This document shows positions 26,144-32,760 of a DNA stretch of 64,000 nucleotides, piece after piece. The notes beneath the pieces are model-generated. The model was not told where the DNA came from and did not search any database. It worked only from the letters and a program-made list of their open reading frames with translations. The number at the start of each line of letters is the position of its first letter. The stretch's first letter is position 1. Where the stretch lies: assembly GCF_025362475.1 (NCBI RefSeq), contig NZ_JANYGH010000018.1, positions 1-64,000 of the forward strand, read 5' to 3'. Made by a program: the position numbers and the translations under genes. This DNA comes from Mucilaginibacter sp. GTDB lineage: Bacteria; Bacteroidota; Bacteroidia; Sphingobacteriales; Sphingobacteriaceae.

Positions 26144-28006
26144 TTAATGAGTAACGCCCGGTAAAATTTCAAGCACTAAAGTGGCTTTTCCTGATATGGT
26201 AAGTTGCGCCAAATCAACCGGTTCGTCAGTAATCACATTGCGGGCTTTTTTTGAATCACCTATCCGCTCAAAGTATCTTTCGGTAGCGGTAGTTTGTTCT
26301 TTATCGCTGCTGTTGAATATAATCATCACCGTTTTTTGAGCATCATACCTAAAATATACATAAATGCCTTTCTCTGGTACAAACTGCATCATTTTGCCGG
26401 TTTGCAAAGCGGTTGTACTTTTACGGTAATTAGCCAGCTTGCTTACATAATCATAAGCTTCGTTTTCTTTTTTGCTGCGGCCGGCGGCTATAAACTTATT
26501 GTCCTTATCGCCCTTCCATCCGCCGGCAAAATCTTCACGCACCAAACCGTCCGGATCTGAATAGTTTTTCATCAGGATCTCATCGCCATAATATAATTGG
26601 GGTACACCGCGCATCGTTAGCAGCATAGCCATGGCAGACTTGTACTTGGTAAAATCTTCTTTCACCATGGATAACAGGCGGCTCATATCATGGTTATCCA
26701 TAAATATGGTGTTGCGGGTAGCATCCTGGTATAAAAAATCCTGCGCTATTACAGAGTATAACCGACCAACACCATCCGTCCAGCCATCATTGCCGTTCAA
26801 AGCTTCGTAAATGGCATCTTTCAATACGCCATCGGTTACGCCCGGCAAGTGCGTGTCCATACCGCGGTTAACGGTATTTCCCTGTGTAAAAAAGGCCTGG
26901 TTAGCCGCCGACCATACCAGCGTTTCGCCAAATATGGAAAGCTTAGGAAATTCGGCTTTAACATCCTGCGCCCATTTAGCCATATAAATGGGATCGTTAT
27001 ACGGGTAGGTATCCAAACGGAAACCATCTAAACCCGAATACTCTACCCACCAGATGTGATTTTGGGTTAAGTAATTTTGCACGTAGGTATTATTCTGGTT
27101 CATATCGGCCATCCTGTGGTCAAACCAGCCGTCAGCCATCAGTTTACGATCCATTGGTGATGCATGAGGATCCATCACCGCGGCATCCCTGAAGTTTGAT
27201 TTGGTATACTTTGGCCATTGGTGTACCCAGCTTTTCATCGGCATATCCATAATGGTATAACCTTCTGTACCGGCGTGGTTATGAACAAGATCTTTGATAA
27301 CCTTCAATCCCATTGCGTGGCATTTTTCTACAAATTTTTTGTACAGGTCATTGGTGCCGTAGCGTGGGTCTATTTTATAATAATCAGTTACAGCATAGCC
27401 ATGGTATGAGGCATGTGGCTCATCGTTCTCAATTTCTGGGGTTAACCATATGGCGGTAACGCCCAAACCTTTTAAATAATCCAGGTGGTTCATGACGCCC
27501 TGCAGGTCGCCACCGTGGCGGCTGTACATCGAATCGCGGTGAACACCTTTTTCGCGCATATTATCAAATGAGTCGTTGCTTTCATCGCCATTGGAGAAAC
27601 GATCGGGCATGATCAAATAGATCAGATCTTTGCTGGTTACACCCTGCGCCCGGCCTGCTGATCTATCACGATTTTTGAGCGCATATTCGTAAACAAGGTC
27701 CTTTTGACCAGCCTTTGTAAACTTTATCGGGAACGTTCCCGGACGTGCCGATGAAAAAATCTGCAGATCGAGGAATAAATAATTTGAATTTTCCACTTTG
27801 TGCACTGCTTTAAGCTTCACACCAGGGTAATTTAATACCACATTGCGGCCTGCAATATTATCGCCGTGAACAATTAACTGCAGGTTGGGGTTGCTCATGC
27901 CCACCCACCAAAACATGGGCTCTACACGCTCCAGGGCCGGTATTTGAGCCATTGTTCCCAATGCCAGCATTAAGCAGCAAAAGGTAAATAGTAAAGTTTT
28001 TTTCAT
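26144..28006 (-). CDS. Exported neopullulanase/cyclomaltodextrinase-type GH13 (SusA-like)
   Basis: 620 residues: a signal peptide (KKTLLFTFCCLMLALGTMAQ), an N-terminal cyclomaltodextrinase-type domain (about 25-125, VEPMFWWVGMSNPNLQL), then a GH13 barrel with DLVHNHAG (I), GFRLDTYPY (II, nucleophile Asp near 329), FGETLVW (III, acid Glu near 358) and MDNHDMSR (IV, near 438), and a C-terminal beta domain. This is the layout of SusA-type periplasmic neopullulanases, which cut pullulan, cyclodextrins and maltodextrins. It is the first gene of the minus-strand maltodextrin cluster, preceded by a TAAATTTG box. Confidence 0.92.
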   Translation of the reverse strand: MKKTLLFTFCCLMLALGTMAQIPALERVEPMFWWVGMSNPNLQLIVHGDNIAGRNVVLNYPGVKLKAVHKVENSNYLFLDLQIFSSARPGTFPIKFTKAGQKDLVYEYALKNRDRSAGRAQGVTSKDLIYLIMPDRFSNGDESNDSFDNMREKGVHRDSMYSRHGGDLQGVMNHLDYLKGLGVTAIWLTPEIENDEPHASYHGYAVTDYYKIDPRYGTNDLYKKFVEKCHAMGLKVIKDLVHNHAGTEGYTIMDMPMKSWVHQWPKYTKSNFRDAAVMDPHASPMDRKLMADGWFDHRMADMNQNNTYVQNYLTQNHIWWVEYSGLDGFRLDTYPYNDPIYMAKWAQDVKAEFPKLSIFGETLVWSAANQAFFTQGNTVNRGMDTHLPGVTDGVLKDAIYEALNGNDGWTDGVGRLYSVIAQDFLYQDATRNTIFMDNHDMSRLLSMVKEDFTKYKSAMAMLLTMRGVPQLYYGDEILMKNYSDPDGLVREDFAGGWKGDKDNKFIAAGRSKKENEAYDYVSKLANYRKSTTALQTGKMMQFVPEKGIYVYFRYDAQKTVMIIFNSSDKEQTTATERYFERIGDSKKARNVITDEPVDLAQLTISGKATLVLEILPGVTH

Positions 28007-28067
28007 ATTTAACAGGTCAAAAAAAATAATTGGTTGCGTAACGGGTTTGTGACCAGTATCCGCGTTT

Positions 28068-28075
28068 CAAATTTA
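28068..28075 (-). promoter_or_regulatory. -7 box upstream of maltodextrin cluster
   Basis: TAAATTTG on the minus strand, 61 nt before the SusA-like ATG. The expected TTG at -33 is absent (CAT/TTT there), which may indicate activator dependence. Confidence 0.4.
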
Positions 28076-28195
28076 TAATAAAAATGATTTGTTGTATGAA
28101 AAAGTTAAATATTATTAAGGGGGATAAATCGGCCATCAAAAAAATTTAATCTTATTTGGATTAATTATAAATAATAGCGACATTTGTACTATTAT

Positions 28196-28558
28196 ATGAC
28201 TGCAACACTTAGCCCAACAACCCAATGGACCGATGTTTTTAAAACAGCAAAAGGAGCCGTTTATCAATGCGATGAAGAGCGCTGCTGGTATGTTGATTTT
28301 GCCGGGAAGGTTGCCAAATTTGATTACCGTTGTTTGCTAAAACTCCGTAAAGCAGTTTATCATATAGATATTGAACATGCCCTGTTAAACACCACCAAAG
28401 ATCCTGATGTGGAGATCATTTTCATCTGCGCCTGCGATCATTGCTACGTTTTGTCCCTTTTGCAGATCATCGCCCTTAAAGAAATTTTAGAAGGCACTTT
28501 TGTAATGCTGGAATTGAACCGCATCCTCCATGAGCGGCTTTTTACTGTTTCCGTATAG
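28196..28558 (+). CDS. Cysteine-rich small cytoplasmic protein of unknown function
   Basis: 120 residues from ATG 28196; a TTG 12 nt upstream is a weaker start. Six cysteines stand out: Cys25 and Cys30 (CDEERCW), Cys46, and Cys78, Cys80, Cys83 with His82 (CACDHC), an arrangement able to bind a metal. The C-terminal third is helical (LLQIIALKEILEGTF). I recognise it only as a type of small protein found in Bacteroidota and cannot name a role. It lies just upstream of the ferritin gene in the same direction (119 nt apart), so a link with iron is possible but inferred. Confidence 0.7.
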   Translation: MTATLSPTTQWTDVFKTAKGAVYQCDEERCWYVDFAGKVAKFDYRCLLKLRKAVYHIDIEHALLNTTKDPDVEIIFICACDHCYVLSLLQIIALKEILEGTFVMLELNRILHERLFTVSV

Positions 28559-28677
28559 TTATTTAGATTAAATTCATATTGTTTTAATATTGATCTAATT
28601 TGAATTTATAGCATTATTATTGTATATAATTGTATATAATTCTGCTGTAGGTTCGAAAAACTCAATTTAACCCAATC

Positions 28678-29208
28678 ATGAAAGATTTACTCCGCATAAA
28701 AAGCCTCATCTCTACCGAGATAGAAACGCTTTTAAACCAACAGGTAAAAAAAGAAGCATACTCTTCATCGGTATACCTTTCAATGGCATCATGGTGTAAC
28801 CGTAATGGTTATGATTTCTCATCCGACTACTTTTTTAAGCAAGCAGAAGAGGAAAGACTACACCAGTTAAAATTTTATAAATACATCCTTGATATGGGTG
28901 GCAATTCCATCTCTCCGGAAATTACCGGCATCAAACAGGAATATAACTCGTTTCGTGAAGTATTTGAGGAAGCTTTAGACCAGGAGATCAGCGTTACCAA
29001 CGCTATCAAAAACATATATGCCCGCTGCATGAAAGAGCAGGATTTTATAACCATGGAATTTTTAAATTGGTTCCTGAAAGAACAACGCGAAGAAGAATAT
29101 AAAGCACGCCGTGCACTGGAATTATTTGAAGTGATAGGTGAAGAAGGAACCGGCCGCTGGCAGATTGATAAACATGTTGGCGAAATAAAATATAACGCAG
29201 GGGCGTAA
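28678..29208 (+). CDS. Ferritin (non-haem)
   Basis: A 176-residue four-helix ferritin of the FtnA type. Ferroxidase-site residues are visible in the first helix (KKEAYSSSVYLSMASWCNR), the second (QAEEERLHQLKFYKYI) and the third (DQEISVTNAIKNIY), with EQREEEYKARRALE in the fourth. Family members form 24-mer shells that oxidise Fe(II) and store iron in the cytoplasm. The length is typical. A terminator follows 38 nt after the stop. No clear Fur site could be called in the AT-rich upstream region. Confidence 0.93.
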   Translation: MKDLLRIKSLISTEIETLLNQQVKKEAYSSSVYLSMASWCNRNGYDFSSDYFFKQAEEERLHQLKFYKYILDMGGNSISPEITGIKQEYNSFREVFEEALDQEISVTNAIKNIYARCMKEQDFITMEFLNWFLKEQREEEYKARRALELFEVIGEEGTGRWQIDKHVGEIKYNAGA

Positions 29209-29245
29209 CGCCCATAAATCTCCCCTAAGAGGAAGATTTGAAATA

Positions 29246-29280
29246 AAAAGTCCTTTTGCTGATTGCAGAAGGACTTTTTT
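29246..29280 (+). terminator. Terminator of ferritin gene
   Basis: AAAAAGTCCTT and GAAGGACTTTTTT enclose TTGCTGATTGCA. The same 30-odd bases recur at 29669. Confidence 0.85.
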
Positions 29281-29333
29281 TATTATCTCATTTGTTATCC
29301 TATTGGAGCTATCATGTGTTACAAAAAAACTTC

Positions 29334-29430
29334 TGTCATCCTGAGTAATAGCGAAGGATCTATTTGCAGACTGTACGGGGCGAAGAGGCATGGCGTAGAA
29401 TAGATGCTTCACTGCGTTCCAGAATGACAA
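29334..29430. repeat. Dispersed repeat (family B)
   Basis: CTGTCATCCTGAGTAATAGC and GAAGGATCTATTTGCAGACT at the left, AATAGATGCTTCACTGCGTT and CAGAATGACA at the right. A partial copy of the right end recurs at 29604-29661. Confidence 0.7.
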
Positions 29431-29444
29431 ATTGTTGAACCCCA

Positions 29445-29475
29445 GACTTACGAAGTTTTAAAAACTTCGTAAGTC
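29445..29475. repeat. Perfect 31-bp palindrome
   Basis: GACTTACGAAGTTTT and its exact reverse complement flank a single A. It could act as a hairpin in RNA or be a repeat core. Confidence 0.8.
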
Positions 29476-29492
29476 TTTCGCCGCTTCCTGTT

Positions 29493-29600
29493 CCCTCAGG
29501 GTCTCCTTGAAAAGGGACCCTGAGGCCGCTTGCTAAGTATATACCATGCGTATTTGACCTGCATGGTGCCTCAGGGTCCTCCTTTGGAGAGACCCTGAGG
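29493..29600. repeat. Two CCTCAGGGTC...GACCCTGAGG hairpins
   Basis: Two inverted repeats with identical 10-bp arms and 12-nt loops (29494-29525 and 29569-29600) flank a copy of the GCTAAGTATA motif (29527-29549). Confidence 0.75.
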
Positions 29601-29603
29601 GGA

Positions 29604-29661
29604 CGAAAAGGGCGAAGAGATATGGCGTAGAATAGATGCTTCACTGCGTTCAGCATGACAA
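29604..29661. repeat. Partial family B repeat
   Basis: GGCGTAGAATAGATGCTTCA plus CTGCGTTCAGCATGACA repeats the right half of the element at 29334-29430. Confidence 0.65.
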
Positions 29662-29668
29662 AAAAAAG

Positions 29669-29703
29669 AAAAAGTCCTTTTGCTGATTGCAGAAGGACTT
29701 TTT
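29669..29703 (-). terminator. Second copy of ferritin terminator hairpin
   Basis: Identical to the 29246 hairpin (AAAAAGTCCTT...GAAGGACTTTTT). Here it lies downstream of the minus-strand ferredoxin gene and is symmetrical enough to work on either strand. Confidence 0.7.
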
Positions 29704-29763
29704 ATCGGGACTCTTTGTTCAAAAGTCTCCCCTACCGGGGGAGATTTAGAGGGGGCCGAGTCT

Positions 29764-30024
29764 CTACTCTATTAAATCCATCAGCTTCAGCACATCTTTT
29801 GCCCTGTATTCGCTTAGCCAGGTATTGCCGGGTTGGATACTGCAAACAGGGGCAAATTTGCATCTGTCCGTACATTCCGTTTCTATTACTTCAATTTCTT
29901 CTTTTCCGTGGTGATGTTTAATGTATGATTTGGCAAGTTTATACATTTCCTTACCGCCTCTTTTGCCGCATTTACTCCCGGTGCATACATACAGTACCTT
30001 ATCGGGTATTGTGAACTTACTCAT
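29764..30024 (-). CDS. Thioredoxin-like [2Fe-2S] ferredoxin
   Basis: An 86-residue protein of the thioredoxin-fold [2Fe-2S] ferredoxin group. Four likely cluster ligands are Cys14 and Cys19 (VCTGSKCGKRGG) and Cys51 and Cys55 (TECTDRCKFAPVC), with an extra Cys61. This spacing is that of small stand-alone members and of NuoE-like domains. It is a soluble cytoplasmic electron carrier; its partner is not evident. It converges on the ferritin gene across a 550-bp repeat-filled spacer. The length is typical for the single-domain form. Confidence 0.85.
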   Translation of the reverse strand: MSKFTIPDKVLYVCTGSKCGKRGGKEMYKLAKSYIKHHHGKEEIEVIETECTDRCKFAPVCSIQPGNTWLSEYRAKDVLKLMDLIE

Positions 30025-30169
30025 ATGAGGTATGTTATTACAATGTTAAGCTATAACAAAGTTAAAACAATAAAGTTCCATTAAAGTAATCTGAATCAGC
30101 GATTTGTCTAATTATCGTAATTTCGATGCCTCCTGATACAAATCCATGATTTGTGCAGGCTTATCTTAC

Positions 30170-31318
30170 TTATTTGTTAAGCTTAGCCTTTATCAATTTG
30201 GCCGCCTTGGTATATCCTCCTTCGGCCCCATCAACAAAATGAATATGGCCATCGTCCCAATCCCGTACGTAACATGACATTACGGATTCTCTGCTTACAT
30301 GAAAACCATAATACAGTTCTCTTTCATTTTCCAGTTTGTTTAAAGCATCCTGCAATTGCCTGCGCTGGGCCGACGTGCCGGTTATAACCGTATTTATTTT
30401 ACCATCTATCACCAGCGTATCAGACATTTCTACCAGCTTAGTTAAATAATGCTTTCCCTTTTCGGTGCGGAAATAAATAAACCCGTATAAATTGACAAAC
30501 CACGTTTGCATCAGCTCAAAAAAGCGAACGTTGCCCATCCTTACCCGTAACTCTGTCTCAATCCTGTCAAAGGTTGTTTTAAGTCGGAGTTTCGCTACCG
30601 AAATGGGTTGTCGTTTTTTGGGATCGCCGTAAATCTCGTCAATATAGCACATTACTTTTCTGAAAACATCGGCCTGCCCGCCTTCATGCGCCGCCACAAC
30701 TAATAATGAAAGAACCTCGTGGCTGTTCTGCGGCGGGGCAATTGCGTCCCAGCGGCATTGCATCCCCGTTAAGTCAACCTCCCCCAATTGCGCGGCATAG
30801 TTTAGTGCAATTTCATTTCCTTTAATCAGCTTTTCGGCAAAACTTAAGCCGTTGCCCAAAACAATCGGGATAGAAAATGCTTCGGACATGCAAAACTTGG
30901 TTATCCGCAGTTTATATCCTTGCTCATAAACCTGTTTAACAGGCACCGTACCTGTACGAAGCTCCATTTCAAAATTTGTCATCGTGTTATCCTTGTACAA
31001 AAGCAAGGCACTCATAATAGTGTTGATAATTGAAGAGGGCACCAGGAACGTTGCGCCATCCCCGCCAAAAAAGAATGGAACCGTTATATGGGCCTTTAAA
31101 GCAATGTTAAGTACAGATATGATACTACCCGTAGCTATAAGGTTTACGTTTTGCGATCCGCCCTCGAGTACGGCAAGTGTTGAGTTTTTAATGTCGGTAA
31201 TAACAACGTGCCAATCATCTGGAACATCCATAAAGAGCTCCTCTTTAATAAAAAGCTCGCCAAGCGGCATGTTGTTAACCAAGAGGTTACCGTAAAAGTG
31301 ATCGTTATTTGCCAACAT
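30170..31318 (-). CDS. DUF3095 protein (nucleotidyl-cyclase-like)
   Basis: A 382-residue protein matching the DUF3095 pattern. An N-terminal domain carries DWHVVITDIKNST (about 39-51) and PFFFGGDGATFLVP (about 87-100), which resemble the metal-binding Asp and the GGD loop of class III nucleotidyl cyclases. The rest is a conserved unknown region ending in a small alpha/beta domain with HIHFVDGAEGGYTKAA. No signal peptide or membrane helix. Whether it makes a cyclic nucleotide is unproven. It stands alone, and no cNMP-binding protein lies nearby. Confidence 0.7.
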   Translation of the reverse strand: MLANNDHFYGNLLVNNMPLGELFIKEELFMDVPDDWHVVITDIKNSTLAVLEGGSQNVNLIATGSIISVLNIALKAHITVPFFFGGDGATFLVPSSIINTIMSALLLYKDNTMTNFEMELRTGTVPVKQVYEQGYKLRITKFCMSEAFSIPIVLGNGLSFAEKLIKGNEIALNYAAQLGEVDLTGMQCRWDAIAPPQNSHEVLSLLVVAAHEGGQADVFRKVMCYIDEIYGDPKKRQPISVAKLRLKTTFDRIETELRVRMGNVRFFELMQTWFVNLYGFIYFRTEKGKHYLTKLVEMSDTLVIDGKINTVITGTSAQRRQLQDALNKLENERELYYGFHVSRESVMSCYVRDWDDGHIHFVDGAEGGYTKAAKLIKAKLNK

Positions 31319-31546
31319 GGATTTATAACTGCATTTATAAAACTATGATTATAACCAATTGAACCTGAACACTAAATTACCTTTTTGACAGCGAATATTA
31401 TTGATTTTTTATAATTACAAAAGCCAATTAAGCCGGGATCAAAAAAAATAAAAAATATTTGCGCAAGCCATCAGTTACCCATAAACTTGATAGCCCACAA
31501 TTGATTTTTTTAAACCTTTTTAAACCAAAACATAAAGCCAAATAAC

Positions 31547-31906
31547 ATGAAAGCTATTGAAATTATCTCCATCCCGGTTACCGATCAGTTAAAGGCGAGG
31601 GATTTTTACCTCCAACTCGGTTTCGAACTCCTGGTTGAAGCGCCTTTTGGTCCCGGTGAATCGCAATGGATCCAGATGGCTTATCCAGGTTCGGCGGTTT
31701 CCATTACATTGGTCAACTGGTTTCCCGAAATGAAGGCCGGTAGCACCCGCGGCCTGGTGATTAAAACAGATAACCTTAACGCCGATATAGCAGATCTTAC
31801 GGCTAAAGGCATCGAATTAGGCAAAGTGGATGAAACACCATGGGGCAAATTCCTCGCCATCAAAGATCCGGACGGAAATGTGGTGAGTTTGCATGGGGAT
31901 AGATAG
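31547..31906 (+). CDS. VOC-family protein (glyoxalase/bleomycin-resistance fold)
   Basis: A 119-residue single-unit vicinal-oxygen-chelate protein with two beta-alpha-beta-beta-beta modules (IEIISIPVTDQLKARDFYLQ at 4-23 and GLVIKTDNLNADIADLT at 67-83). The C-terminal strand FLAIKDPDGNVVSLHG carries the usual terminal acidic/His positions. Members work as dimers; activities range from lyases to drug binding, so no substrate is assigned. Single gene, followed by a family D repeat. Confidence 0.8.
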   Translation: MKAIEIISIPVTDQLKARDFYLQLGFELLVEAPFGPGESQWIQMAYPGSAVSITLVNWFPEMKAGSTRGLVIKTDNLNADIADLTAKGIELGKVDETPWGKFLAIKDPDGNVVSLHGDR

Positions 31907-31912
31907 ACAATG

Positions 31913-32147
31913 TGCAGGTGTGCAGATTTCAGATGTGCAGATGATGGAAGGGGTTTTTTGATTTTTTCTGAACCGGGATTAAACTGATTTATCCGATTTT
32001 TTGGATTTGACTTGCCTATTTATTAAAATCGGAGGAATCCATTAATCCGAATAATCCCGGTTCAGACAAAATCATTTGCACATCTGAAATCTGAAATTTG
32101 CACATCTGATTTCAATTTGCACATCTAATTTTAATCTGCACATTTGT
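31913..32147. repeat. Family D inverted repeat with GCACATCTG flanks
   Basis: The core TCTGAACCGGGATTA (31967) is mirrored by TAATCCCGGTTCAGA (to 32066). Both sides carry several copies of TGTGCAGAT or its complement GCACATCTG. The right flank runs to within 6 nt of the nuclease gene. Confidence 0.85.
32117..32146 (+). promoter_or_regulatory. Promoter of nuclease gene formed by repeat flank
   Basis: TTG (32117-32119), 19 nt, CACATTTG (32139-32146); the -7 box has C for T. The ATG at 32153 would be at or next to the transcription start, so the mRNA may be leaderless. Confidence 0.5.
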
Positions 32148-32152
32148 AACAG

Positions 32153-32725
32153 ATGTTAAAAAAGTACTCCTCCCTCCTCCTCCTGATCATTCTTTTTACC
32201 CTGTGGGGTTGTAACCGCAAACCCGATAATTTATATAAAGTTGTAAAAATTAAAGATGGTGATACCATCGGTTTGCTTAGCAGTGATAACCAGGAAATGA
32301 CCGTCAGGCTGGCCGAGGTTGATTGCCCCGAAAAAACACAGGCATTTGGGCAGGCAGCTAAAAAGTTCACTTCGGATATTTGCTTTGGAAAGTATGTGAA
32401 GCTTATTGGCAACGTACATGACCGTTACGGCCGTACTGTAGCCCTGGTAATTTTGGAGGATGGCACCAATGTAAATTATGCCTTGGTAAAAAATGGTTTC
32501 GCCTGGCAATACAAGCAATATTCACAAAGTGCTTACCTTGCAAGGTTGGAACAACAAGCCAGGGAAAGCAAACTTGGCCTGTGGCTGGATGCCAATCCAA
32601 CACCCCCATGGGAATACAGACGCGAAAAAAAATCGGGCAACCGTGCAACCAAACCCGATAGCCTGCAAAATAAACCTAAAAAACATTACAGGAAGCGCAA
32701 ACCAAAGCTTGAAGAAGTATATTAA
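32153..32725 (+). CDS. Thermonuclease-family lipoprotein
   Basis: A 190-residue protein with a lipobox LWGC (Cys20) after a hydrophobic leader, followed by a staphylococcal-nuclease (SNase) OB-fold domain (about 28-155). Catalytic-type residues are seen in IKDGDTI (about 34-40), RLAEVDCPE (Arg and Glu) and DRYGRTVA (Arg). The C-terminus is basic and proline-rich (KPKKHYRKRKPKLEEVY). It probably degrades DNA or RNA at the cell envelope. The start lies 7 nt after a promoter box at the edge of a family D repeat. Confidence 0.85.
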   Translation: MLKKYSSLLLLIILFTLWGCNRKPDNLYKVVKIKDGDTIGLLSSDNQEMTVRLAEVDCPEKTQAFGQAAKKFTSDICFGKYVKLIGNVHDRYGRTVALVILEDGTNVNYALVKNGFAWQYKQYSQSAYLARLEQQARESKLGLWLDANPTPPWEYRREKKSGNRATKPDSLQNKPKKHYRKRKPKLEEVY

Positions 32726-32760
32726 AACGCTAACTTTATAGGCGATATCTCCCTAAACTA

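Noticed and set aside
14604..28006. Search for a SusC/SusD pair in the maltodextrin cluster
   Set aside because: No TonB-dependent receptor or SusD-like lipoprotein frame exists in this span.
29122..29921. Several frames of 86-102 residues
   Set aside because: They read through palindromes and family B repeats or antisense to ferredoxin; the translations contain repeat-derived text.
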